The position numbers were made by a program, and so were the translations under genes. Below are positions 34,970 through 42,642 of a stretch of 64,000 nt of DNA, one piece after another. Position 1 is the stretch's first letter. Every line of letters starts with the position of its first letter. Origin of the DNA: Sphingopyxis sp. H050 (lineage in GTDB: Bacteria > Pseudomonadota > Alphaproteobacteria > Sphingomonadales > Sphingomonadaceae); NCBI RefSeq assembly GCF_001468265.1, contig NZ_LNRZ01000001.1, positions 124,001 through 188,000 on the forward strand. The letters run 5' to 3'. Under the pieces are notes generated by a model. The model was not told the DNA's origin. It saw only the letters and a list, made by a program, of their open reading frames with translations, and searched no databases.

Positions 34970-36982
34970 ATGGCGGCACCGTTCAATTTCGGGCAGCTCA
35001 AATTTCTGAAGGCGCTGACCGAGGCGCTGTTTCACGGGGCGCCGATGGCGATCACGGCCGATCAGGTCGTCGCCAATATCGCCGAACTGTTCGCCAAGGT
35101 TGGCGGCACCAAGCTCGACGAAATCCGGCTGTCGCTGACCGCGACCGAGGTGGTGCTGGGACCCTTGTTCGCACTCGCCGACGTCGCCGAGCGCGCCCGG
35201 CGGATCGAGCGACGGTTGCAGAACAGCCAGATCGACCTGTTCCAGGATATGGCGCGGCTGCGCGGCGTCATCTACGGCTGCTATTACGGCCATTGGCAGC
35301 CGGGGATCGAGCCCGGCGACCAGGATGCGAACGCCGCCAATCCGGTTCACCGCCAGATCGGCTTCACCCTGCCCAAGCATCGCGTGCGCGGACCGGGCGA
35401 GATGCCGCTGACGCGGATCGACGGGCGCGAGATCGATCCGGCGCATATCCTCGACGCGGCGGCGCTCGAGGACGAGTATGATGTGATCGTCGTCGGATCG
35501 GGCGCGGGCGGCGCGGTCGCGGCCTATCATATGGCGCACGATCATGGGTATAAGGTGCTGGTCGTCGAGGCGGGGCCTTTCTATCCCTCGCCGCGGATCA
35601 ACCATCACGAACTCGACATGGTCGCGAACCTGTTCAAGCATGGCGCGCTGCAAACCTCGACCAATCGCGATTTCGTGGTGTTCCAGGGGCGCTGCGTCGG
35701 CGGCTCTTCGACGATCAACAACGGCATCTGCCTGCGCGTGAACGAGGCGGGGCGGACGCATCCCGATGCGGTCGACGTCCTCGACAAATGGGCGGGCATC
35801 GGCGCGCCGGTCGACAAGGTCGATTTCCACAAAAGCTATGACGCGATCAAGGCGCGGCTCGGCATCGCCAAGATCGAGCCGCGCAGCGGGCGGCACAACG
35901 GCCCGCATCTGATCAACGGCTGGAACGCTTATGCGCCGACATCGGGCGATCCGAAGGACGGCCGCGCGATCGCCGACTGGTTCGCAAAAAATTTCGGGCC
36001 GCCGAACACGCCGAACGCCTGCGCCTATTGCGGCTATTGCAACGCCGGCTGCGCCTATGGGCGGCGGATGGGGATGGCGCAGACCTATCTGCCCGACGCG
36101 TGCCGCGCGGGCGCGCGCATCCTGCCGGGAACCAAAGCCGACAAGATCGTCTGGCAGACCGCGATCGACGGGCGGCGCGAGGCGGAGGCGGTGAAGCTGA
36201 TCCTGCCCGACGGGTCGCGCGCGCTTGTCCGCGCGCGCGTCGGGGTTGTCGTCGCGGCGGGCACGATCGCCTCGTCGAAGCTGCTCAGCCGCAGCGACAT
36301 CGACGGCACCGGCTATCAGGTGTCGCTCAACATCGCCTCGCCGGTCGTCGCGCTGATGCCGCCGGGCGTCGGCGGCGATGCGTGGGACGAGGACCAGATG
36401 GCGAGCTATGTCGATTGCGGCGACTATCTGCTCGAAAGCCATTTCCAGCCGCCGATGGCGATGGCGTCGCTGATGCCGGGCTGGTTCGGCGACCATGCGG
36501 AGCGGATGCGGAATTTCGGCCGCGTCCATTCGGCGGGCATCCTCTTTCCCGCCGACCGGCGCGGGCGGGTGAAGGACGGCAAGCTCGAGTTCAAGCTCGA
36601 TGCGCAGGAGGATCTGCCTTTGCTCCGCCGCGCGATGGCGACCTTGACCAAGGTCCATTTCGCCGCGGGCGCGCTCGAATGCTATCCGGCGCTCACGAAG
36701 GGCCAGACGGTCACACCCGGCATGGACGTCGACGCCTTCTTCGAGGATGCGATCGAGGAGGCCGACGATGTGACGCTGTCGAGCAGCCATCCGCACGGCG
36801 GCAATGCGATCAACGAGGATCCGCAATATGGCGTCGTCGATCCGGAGTGCCGGGTCCACGGGACGACCAATGTCCTCGTCACCGACGCCAGCGTCTTCCC
36901 GACCTGCATCCGGGTCAACGCGCAATGGACGACGATGGCGATGGCGCATTATGCGACGGCGCGGCGCGATCCGTTCGGCTGA
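34970..36982 (+). CDS. GMC-family FAD-dependent alcohol oxidoreductase with N-terminal extension
   Basis: This 670-residue flavoenzyme has residues 1-170 forming a helical extension. The FAD-binding VIVVGSGAGGAVAAYHMA follows at about 174, then FQGRCVGGSSTINNGIC. The cysteine cluster CAYCGYCNAGC (about residues 350-360) resembles that of fatty-alcohol oxidase-type GMC proteins. The catalytic His is in SSSHPHGGNA (about 606), with VNAQWTTMAMA near the end. These enzymes oxidise alcohols or sterol/sugar hydroxyls; the substrate here is unknown. ATG 34970 follows AGGGGGCAGGG. The Cys cluster might bind a metal or Fe-S centre (inference). Confidence 0.85.
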   Translation: MAAPFNFGQLKFLKALTEALFHGAPMAITADQVVANIAELFAKVGGTKLDEIRLSLTATEVVLGPLFALADVAERARRIERRLQNSQIDLFQDMARLRGVIYGCYYGHWQPGIEPGDQDANAANPVHRQIGFTLPKHRVRGPGEMPLTRIDGREIDPAHILDAAALEDEYDVIVVGSGAGGAVAAYHMAHDHGYKVLVVEAGPFYPSPRINHHELDMVANLFKHGALQTSTNRDFVVFQGRCVGGSSTINNGICLRVNEAGRTHPDAVDVLDKWAGIGAPVDKVDFHKSYDAIKARLGIAKIEPRSGRHNGPHLINGWNAYAPTSGDPKDGRAIADWFAKNFGPPNTPNACAYCGYCNAGCAYGRRMGMAQTYLPDACRAGARILPGTKADKIVWQTAIDGRREAEAVKLILPDGSRALVRARVGVVVAAGTIASSKLLSRSDIDGTGYQVSLNIASPVVALMPPGVGGDAWDEDQMASYVDCGDYLLESHFQPPMAMASLMPGWFGDHAERMRNFGRVHSAGILFPADRRGRVKDGKLEFKLDAQEDLPLLRRAMATLTKVHFAAGALECYPALTKGQTVTPGMDVDAFFEDAIEEADDVTLSSSHPHGGNAINEDPQYGVVDPECRVHGTTNVLVTDASVFPTCIRVNAQWTTMAMAHYATARRDPFG

Positions 36983-36995
36983 CCGATACCCAACC

Positions 36996-37114
36996 CCGTT
37001 CGTGCTGAGCTTGTCGAAGCAGCGTCCTTTGTCTCCTCGAAGGAAAGAACGGCCCCCTTCGACGCCGCCTGCGGCGTCGCTCAGGACAGGCTTCGACAAG
37101 CTCAGGGCAAACGG
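36996..37114. repeat. Family B repeat, extended form (copy 6)
   Basis: This extended element has the inner GACGCCGC-CT-GCGGCGTC hairpin. Bases 37043-37108 are a perfect inverted copy of 28470-28535. Confidence 0.9.
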
Positions 37115-37131
37115 TTAAGGGGGCCTCCGCA

Positions 37132-37860
37132 ATGACCTTCACCGTCGCCGCCCTCTATCGTTTCGCGCCCTTCGGCGACCCCGCTGCGCTGCGCCAACCG
37201 CTGCTCGACCGCTGCGCCGCGCACGACGTGAAGGGCACGCTGCTCCTCGCGCGCGAGGGGATCAACGGCACGATCGCCGGGCCCGAAGACGGCATCGCGG
37301 CGGTGATCGCGCATATCCGCGCGCTCCCCGGTTGCGCCGACCTGGACGTCAAATATTCCGCCGCCACCGCGATGCCCTTCCAGCGGCTGAAGGTCCGGCT
37401 CAAGAAGGAAATCGTCACGATGAAGGTGCCGGGGCTCGACCCGGCGCGCGAGGCGGCGCCCTATATCGACCCCGCCGACTGGAACGCGCTCGTCGATGAT
37501 CCGGACACGGTGCTGATCGACACGCGCAACGACTTCGAGGTCGGCTACGGCAGCTTCGACGGCGCGCTCAATCCGCATACGAAGAGCTTCGGCGACTTCC
37601 CCGGCTGGTGGCGCGAGCACGCCGCCGAGTTTGCGGGAAAGCGCATCGCGATGTTCTGCACCGGCGGCATCCGCTGCGAAAAATCGACCGCCTTCCTGCG
37701 CAGCGAAGGCGTCGAGGAGGTCGTCCACCTGAAGGGCGGCATCCTCGCCTATCTGGAGCAGGTTCCCGAAGCCAACAGCCGCTGGCACGGCAGCTGCTTC
37801 GTCTTCGACGAACGGGTGAGCGTCGGGCACGGGCTCAAAGAGGTGGGCGAGAAGGAATAA
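37132..37860 (+). CDS. trhO: TrhO-like rhodanese (tRNA uridine-34 5-hydroxylation)
   Basis: This 242-residue protein has an N-terminal acylphosphatase/ferredoxin-like domain ([16 protein letters not shown]) and a rhodanese domain with active-site loop [12 protein letters not shown] (catalytic Cys near residue 176). This combination defines the YceA/TrhO group, which hydroxylates U34 of certain tRNAs. It ends soon after [16 protein letters not shown], so the C-terminal cysteine-rich extension of the 350-residue E. coli protein is missing. That short form is common, so function is likely but not certain. The start is 17 bp after a family B repeat. Confidence 0.88.
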   Translation: MTFTVAALYRFAPFGDPAALRQPLLDRCAAHDVKGTLLLAREGINGTIAGPEDGIAAVIAHIRALPGCADLDVKYSAATAMPFQRLKVRLKKEIVTMKVPGLDPAREAAPYIDPADWNALVDDPDTVLIDTRNDFEVGYGSFDGALNPHTKSFGDFPGWWREHAAEFAGKRIAMFCTGGIRCEKSTAFLRSEGVEEVVHLKGGILAYLEQVPEANSRWHGSCFVFDERVSVGHGLKEVGEKE

Positions 37861-37865
37861 TTCGG

Positions 37866-37895
37866 CGGCTGCTTTGGGGTGGGGAGCGGACGTTA
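37866..37895. repeat. Family D repeat (copy 2)
   Basis: CGGCTGCTTTGGGGTGGGGAG plus CGGACGTTA, just after trhO, matches the repeat at 33758-33786 almost exactly. Confidence 0.6.
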
Positions 37896-37903
37896 AAATA
37901 GTC

Positions 37904-38121
37904 CGTCGCCCCCGCGAAGGCGGGGGCCGTAGTCGGCCTTGCGCAACGGCTCCAGCGGCCCCCGCCTTCGCGGGGGCGACGGCAACTACCGCTCGAAAGC
38001 CGACATTTCTCCCTTCCTTGTCATCCCCGCGAAAGCGGGGACCCAGAGCGTCCGTAGGCTGACCCCGCACCGGGTTGCGGGTCAGAGCCCCGTGCCTCGG
38101 ACCGCCTTTCGCGGGGGTGAC
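37904..38121. repeat. Two tandem family C palindromes
   Basis: The first unit (37904-37981) pairs CGTCGCCCCCGCGAAGGCGG with its complement. The second (38019-38121) pairs GTCATCCCCGCGAAAGCGGG with CCGCCTTTCGCGGGGGTGAC. Together they fill most of the 293-bp gap between convergent trhO and the caspase gene. No gene is visible there. Confidence 0.85.
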
Positions 38122-38153
38122 ATAAGGAAAAAAGGTCCGACCGCTATCGGTCG

Positions 38154-39461
38154 TCAGCCGAGCGTCAGCGTATAGGTGACGCGATAGTCGCTGGCATCGC
38201 CGTTCAGCGTCTTGGTGAAGGTGCCGGGTGTCGATCCCAGTTCGATCGTGCCGATATTGTCGCTGCCGCCGATGTCGTCGAATTCGCGCAGCTGGAAACT
38301 CACCGGCTGTTCGAAGGCGAAATTGCGGTCGACGACCCAGCTTTCGCCGCGCTTGATCGAGAAAATCTCGCGCGATCCTTCGGGAAACCGCTCGCCGGTG
38401 TTGAAGCGCAGGAACAGCTGGTCGGGCAGGCCGAGCCCGAGCCGGCCGGTCAGCTTCACCGCCTCGACGCGAATGTTCGACAGCGTGTATTTCTTCGTCA
38501 CCGGTGCGCTCGCCATCACCGCCGCCGCGGCGGGCGCCGCCGCCTTCGGGTCCTTGCCGAGCCGTGCGACGCTCTGGCCCGCCAGCACCGCATATTTGCC
38601 CTTGGGAAATTCGGCGAGATAGGATTTGAACGCGCTGACGCTGTTCTCGGCGACCGCACCCTTCCACATCAGCTCCTCGAGCGCGCTGCGATTGCCGGCC
38701 GGCGGCGCGCCGGGGCGCGGGACCAGATAGACCGGCGTGCCGGTGATGCTCGCGCTGACGAACGGGCGCTGCCGTCCTTCGGTCGCCGCCAGCACATCGT
38801 CGCGGATCGCGCCGCCCAGCAATTGCACCGGCAGGTCGGGCTGCGGCAGCCGCCTGGCGAGCGACGCGGCAAAGGGCGAGTTCACGCCCGTTCCGTCGGC
38901 GGCGGTCTGTCCCGGCGCGGCGGCGAAGATGACGAGCACGTCGTCGGCCTCGACCCCCGCAAGTCCCGTCTGCACCGCGCGCGTGCCCGATTTCCACGAG
39001 CGGCCAAACGGATTGTTGCGGCACGAATCGAGGATCACCATGCGGATCTGCGCCCCCGACACCGATTCCATCACGCGGTCGAGGTTGACCGCCTCATAGG
39101 GCAGGTCGAGGTCGGACTTCAGCCCCGCATCGGTCGGGATCAGCCAGTTCTTGCCCTGCGCCTCGATCCCGTGCCCGGCATAATAGACCATCGCGATCTC
39201 GGCGCCCTCGGCCTTGACGCGAAAGTCGCGCATCGCCTTCTGGAAGTCGTTGACCGACAGGTTCGCGGCGATGGTGACGTCGTCGAACCCCGCGCTCCGC
39301 GCCGACGCGGCGACCAGCTTGATGTCGTTCGCCGGGTTCACCAGCCGGCTGGTGTTCGCATAGTCGCTGTTGCCGATGATCAGCGCGACCTTGCGTGCCT
39401 CCGCTGCGGTCGGCGCGACCAGGAAGAGGGCGGTGATCAGGATCAGCCAATGGCGCATCAT
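38154..39461 (-). CDS. Secreted caspase-family (C14) peptidase-like protein
   Basis: This 435-residue protein starts with a signal peptide (cleavage near AAEA, residue 21), then a p20-like caspase fold. KVALIIGNSDYAN, the catalytic His in YYAGHG (residue 97) and the Cys in DSCRNNPF (residue 147) are all present. GKYAVLAGQSVARLGKD follows. The C-terminal 115 residues are beta-rich, possibly a C2- or Ig-like binding domain. Export implies action in the periplasm or envelope. Metacaspase-like proteins cleave after basic residues, but substrate and role here are unknown. It stands alone, convergent with trhO. Confidence 0.88.
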   Translation of the reverse strand: MMRHWLILITALFLVAPTAAEARKVALIIGNSDYANTSRLVNPANDIKLVAASARSAGFDDVTIAANLSVNDFQKAMRDFRVKAEGAEIAMVYYAGHGIEAQGKNWLIPTDAGLKSDLDLPYEAVNLDRVMESVSGAQIRMVILDSCRNNPFGRSWKSGTRAVQTGLAGVEADDVLVIFAAAPGQTAADGTGVNSPFAASLARRLPQPDLPVQLLGGAIRDDVLAATEGRQRPFVSASITGTPVYLVPRPGAPPAGNRSALEELMWKGAVAENSVSAFKSYLAEFPKGKYAVLAGQSVARLGKDPKAAAPAAAAVMASAPVTKKYTLSNIRVEAVKLTGRLGLGLPDQLFLRFNTGERFPEGSREIFSIKRGESWVVDRNFAFEQPVSFQLREFDDIGGSDNIGTIELGSTPGTFTKTLNGDASDYRVTYTLTLG

Positions 39462-39657
39462 CTCGTCACCCTCCCGTCACGCAGCCGCGCCGCGTCCTGT
39501 GCGAGCCAGCCGAACGGCCGCGGCGTCTCAGACGGTCCCACCAGCTCGCCATTTGTTCGACTCCCCTTGGCGCGGAAACTGACCCTTGCTAGCGCAGTTG
39601 GCAACACCCATCTGTGCGGTCCCGCACAGGATTCGCCCGCGCACCCGAAAGATCGCC

Positions 39658-40623
39658 ATGCCCGCCACGCACCACACGAAAATGCTCATCCTCGGCTCCG
39701 GCCCCGCCGGCCTGTCCGCCGCCATCTACGCGGCGCGCGCCGGCATGCGGCCGATCGTCGTGCAGGGGCTCCAGCCCGGCGGCCAGCTGACGATCACGAC
39801 CGACGTCGAAAACTATCCGGGCTTTGCCGAGGTGATCCAGGGCCCGTGGCTGATGGAACAGATGACCGCGCAGGCGACGCATGTCGGCACAGCCATGATC
39901 TGGGACACGATCGTCGACGTCGACGTCTCGCAGCGCCCGTTCAGGCTGACCGGCGACGGCGGCGATGTCTATCTCGCCGAAACGCTGGTGATCGCGACCG
40001 GCGCGCAGGCGAAGTGGCTGGGCGCGCCCGGCGAACAGGAACTGGGCGGCAAGGGCGTGTCGGCGTGCGCGACCTGCGACGGCTTTTTCTATCGCGGCAA
40101 GAAGGTCGTCGTCATCGGCGGCGGCAACACCGCGGTCGAGGAGGCGCTGTACCTCACCAACCACAGCGACGATGTGACGCTGATCCACCGCCGCGATCAT
40201 CTGCGCGCCGAGAAGATCCTGCAGGACCGCCTGTTCGCGAACCCGAAGATCAAGATCCTCTGGAACAAGCGCGTCGAGCGCTTCGTCGCGGGTGGCGGCA
40301 CCGCGGGTCTCGTCGGGGTCGACCTGATCGACACCGTCACCGGCGCGGCGAGCCACGAGCCGACCGACGGCGGCTTCGTCGCGATCGGCCACAGCCCCTC
40401 GACCGAGCTGTTCAAGGGCAAGCTGCCGCTCGATGACGACGGCTATCTGCAGGTGACGCCGGGCACCTCGCTGACCGCGATCCCCGGCGTCTTCGCCGCG
40501 GGCGACGTCACCGACAAGGTCTATCGCCAGGCGGTGACCGCGGCGGGCATGGGCTGCATGGCGGCGCTCGACGCCGAGCGCTTTCTGGCCGAGGCGGAGT
40601 ATCACGCGATGGTGGATGCCTGA
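39658..40623 (+). CDS. trxB: Thioredoxin-disulfide reductase
   Basis: This 321-residue FAD/NADPH flavoprotein reduces thioredoxin. FAD loop LILGSGPAGLSAAIYAARAG, redox pair ACATCDGFF (Cys137 and Cys140), NADPH loop VVIGGGNTAVEEALYL and the C-terminal GVFAAGDVTDKVYRQAVTAA are all present. ATG 39658 gives MPATHHTKML, consistent with the family; an in-frame extension to 39586 has no similarity. It precedes a family A repeat. Confidence 0.97.
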   Translation: MPATHHTKMLILGSGPAGLSAAIYAARAGMRPIVVQGLQPGGQLTITTDVENYPGFAEVIQGPWLMEQMTAQATHVGTAMIWDTIVDVDVSQRPFRLTGDGGDVYLAETLVIATGAQAKWLGAPGEQELGGKGVSACATCDGFFYRGKKVVVIGGGNTAVEEALYLTNHSDDVTLIHRRDHLRAEKILQDRLFANPKIKILWNKRVERFVAGGGTAGLVGVDLIDTVTGAASHEPTDGGFVAIGHSPSTELFKGKLPLDDDGYLQVTPGTSLTAIPGVFAAGDVTDKVYRQAVTAAGMGCMAALDAERFLAEAEYHAMVDA

Positions 40624-40668
40624 GCGGCGACACGACGGCGTTCGGCCGGACCACGACGTTCACATCAT

Positions 40669-40771
40669 CGTCATCCTGAACTTGTTTCAGGATCCACGGC
40701 GCGCCATTTCCTTTGGCACTGCGTCAAATTCGAGCGCGGGCCATGGATGCTGAAACGAGTTCAGCATGACG
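40669..40771. repeat. Family A double-hairpin repeat (copy 3)
   Basis: CGTCATCCTGAACTTGTTTC and ATGCTGAAACGAGTTCAGCA form the two arms. It separates trxB from the leftward end of the XrtA locus. Confidence 0.85.
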
Positions 40772-40784
40772 AGAATCGAGGGGC

Positions 40785-40808
40785 AGCTTCCACCCCAAAG
40801 CAGCCGTC
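40785..40808. repeat. Family D repeat (copy 3, inverted)
   Basis: CTTCCACCCCAAAGCAGCCG, inverted relative to the copies at 33758 and 37866, touches the stop codon of the hydrolase 1 gene. Confidence 0.5.
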
Positions 40809-41595
40809 AGGCGAGCCTCTCCACTACGCGCGCGACCAACCACTCCGCGTCCTCGCCGGCGAAGCTGTGCGACGCGCTGGCGAGGCGTTCGACGGGGATC
40901 GCGGACGGTCGGCACTTGTCGGCGAAAGCCTGCGCTGTCCGGTCCCCGGTGGCGAGCAGGATGGTGGCGGGGCAGGTCAGGGCCGCCAGCGCGCGATCGA
41001 GACGCGCCGGCAGGCTGCCCGGCGCAGCAGGCGCGGCCGACGGACCCAGCGCCGACAGCCCGCGGACCAGCTTGCGGACATCGACCTCGCCTTTGACCAG
41101 GCGCAACAGGCTCTTCGGATCCTTCAGCCGCGACCAATAGCGCGCGCGGATCGCCGACGCGGGCGGCAGCGCCGGTTCTTCTGCCTCCTCGTCGCTGTCC
41201 TCATAAGTCCACGGATTGGCCAGGATCAGCGCATCGAGCGGCAGCGGCTGATGCAGCAACAAGGCGCTCGCCGCGTCGCAATTGCCGAAGGCGACCACGC
41301 GCGTGACGTGCGGCGCGGCCTCGCGAAACGCGGCAATCGCGGCCGCGATATCGGGCCCGCTGCTCGCATAGCCGCCGTTGATCCCCTCGCTGTCGCCGAT
41401 CCCGCGCCGGTCGAAGCGGAACACCGGATGCCCCGCCGCCGCGATCCGCTGCGCCAGCATCGCCATCCCGCGATGCGCGCCGCTCCGCACCTCGTTGCCG
41501 CCCGACACGATCAGCAGCCCGGTCGTCCCCGCCGCTTCGTCGAGCGTCGCGGCAAGTGCCGCGCCTTCGCAGGCAAAGCTCAGCTGATGCCGCAT
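40807..41595 (-). CDS. Exosortase A system-associated hydrolase 1
   Basis: This 262-residue alpha/beta hydrolase is of the type restricted to XrtA/EpsH loci. RFDRRGIGDSEG is followed by the elbow VAFGNCDAASALLL, where Cys replaces the usual Ser nucleophile, and a late ASHSFAGED His region. The start ATG 41595 lies inside the 3' end of hydrolase 2 (16-nt overlap), so the pair is co-translated. Its role is likely tailoring or thioester release during modification of the exported polysaccharide or sorted protein; this is inferred from context. Confidence 0.87.
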   Translation of the reverse strand: MRHQLSFACEGAALAATLDEAAGTTGLLIVSGGNEVRSGAHRGMAMLAQRIAAAGHPVFRFDRRGIGDSEGINGGYASSGPDIAAAIAAFREAAPHVTRVVAFGNCDAASALLLHQPLPLDALILANPWTYEDSDEEAEEPALPPASAIRARYWSRLKDPKSLLRLVKGEVDVRKLVRGLSALGPSAAPAAPGSLPARLDRALAALTCPATILLATGDRTAQAFADKCRPSAIPVERLASASHSFAGEDAEWLVARVVERLA

Positions 41596-42254
41596 GTCTG
41601 GATCCAGGCGGAAATGTCGGCGGCGATCGCCGACGCCATGGCGGCATCCTCGCCGGGCTCGGCGCGCAGCCACAGCGGCGTTCCCGCGATGCCGTCGGCG
41701 CCCAGGCCGATGCTGCGCAGCGGCGCAACCGGCCGCGCGTCGGCGCTGCCGAGCTGGGCGACCATCGCGGCCGACAGCAGGTTGCCGGCAAGCAGCAGCG
41801 GCGCTGTCTTCGCGGCCTCTTGCAGGCTGTCCAGCGACGATTCGATCCCCGCCTGGCGGTCGGCGGTGACGCGGGCGCGCATCATCGTGCGCAGCAGCGA
41901 GGCGCCGCCGACGGGCGCGAGCCGCCACCAGGCGGCGGCGTTGGCGCGATGATCGAGCAGCGTCCCGCCGCGAACCGACGCGATGACGACCGGCCCGTCG
42001 ATGCCGGCAGCGACCGTGGCAAGCGCGTCCTGCCATTGCTCCAGATCGACCGCGTCCAGCGCGACAAGGCTTTCATTCTGTCCCGGCAGATCGGGCAGCA
42101 CCGCCGCAAATCCGTCGGCCGCCAGCGCCCGCATCGCGAGCGCCAGCGTGCGGCGCAGCCGGTTCGCCTCGTCGAACAGCGGTGGAACGATCAGGATGGT
42201 GGCGCGGGGGATGCCCGCGGGGGTGATGTTTAGGCGATGCTCGGGGGGTGGCAT
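41580..42254 (-). CDS. Exosortase A system-associated hydrolase 2
   Basis: This 224-residue alpha/beta-hydrolase-like protein has ILIVPPLFDEANRLRRTL near the N-terminus, the arrangement typical of the hydrolase 2 family of XrtA loci. The elbow region reads VIASVRGGTLL, with Arg where a Ser nucleophile would be, so it may be catalytically atypical or a partner of hydrolase 1. The two genes overlap by 16 nt. A family B repeat lies upstream, between it and the acyl carrier protein gene. Confidence 0.85.
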   Translation of the reverse strand: MPPPEHRLNITPAGIPRATILIVPPLFDEANRLRRTLALAMRALAADGFAAVLPDLPGQNESLVALDAVDLEQWQDALATVAAGIDGPVVIASVRGGTLLDHRANAAAWWRLAPVGGASLLRTMMRARVTADRQAGIESSLDSLQEAAKTAPLLLAGNLLSAAMVAQLGSADARPVAPLRSIGLGADGIAGTPLWLRAEPGEDAAMASAIAADISAWIQTCGIS

Positions 42255-42278
42255 GGCAATCTTCAGCTCACCCCTGTT

Positions 42279-42363
42279 CCGTTTGTCCTGAGCTTGTCGA
42301 AGGCCCGCCCTTCTCTCGACATCGCAAGAAAGAACGGTGCTTCGACAAGCTCAGCACGAACGG
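42279..42363. repeat. Family B palindromic repeat (copy 7)
   Basis: Arms CCGTTTGTCCTGAGCTTG and CAAGCTCAGCACGAACGG flank an AAAGAACGG core. It interrupts the leftward XrtA sub-operon between the acyl carrier protein and hydrolase 2 genes. Confidence 0.85.
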
Positions 42364-42375
42364 ATGAGTAAGTGA

Positions 42376-42642
42376 TCAATCCGCCACCTTGCGCTGCGAA
42401 AAGGCGAGCAGATTACCATAGGTTTCAAAGATTTCGCCGTCGATCTCGTCATCGTCGATGAGGATGCCCAGGCGGTCTTCCATCTCGGTCAGCACGGTCG
42501 CGACCGCCATCGAATCGAATTCGGGCAGCTCGCCGAACAGGCCGCTGTCCACGGTCAGCGCCGCCGCGCGCTCCTCGCCAAGCCCCAGCACATCGGCGAG
42601 CAGCGCGCGCAGGGTGGCGTCGACGGTCGTGGAATCGGTCAT
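42376..42642 (-). CDS. Acyl carrier protein of the XrtA locus
   Basis: This 88-residue four-helix carrier protein has the phosphopantetheine-attachment Ser in LPEFDSMAVATV (residue 44; DSM instead of the common DSL). The body is acidic, as usual. ATGA overlap with the upstream acetyltransferase gene shows translational coupling. With the divergent acyl-AMP ligase it probably forms an acyl-loading module: the ligase activates an acyl group and the carrier presents it to a transferase. The carried group is unknown. Confidence 0.9.
   Translation of the reverse strand: MTDSTTVDATLRALLADVLGLGEERAAALTVDSGLFGELPEFDSMAVATVLTEMEDRLGILIDDDEIDGEIFETYGNLLAFSQRKVAD

Noticed and set aside
38154..39461. 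Caspase-like gene as part of an antiviral defence system
   Set aside because: It has a signal peptide and no neighbouring sensor, nuclease, TIR or gasdermin gene; nothing supports a defence island.
9961..42363. Dispersed repeats as a possible CRISPR or integron array
   Set aside because: The units are single, widely spaced palindromes without regular spacers or cas/integrase genes; they are REP-like elements.
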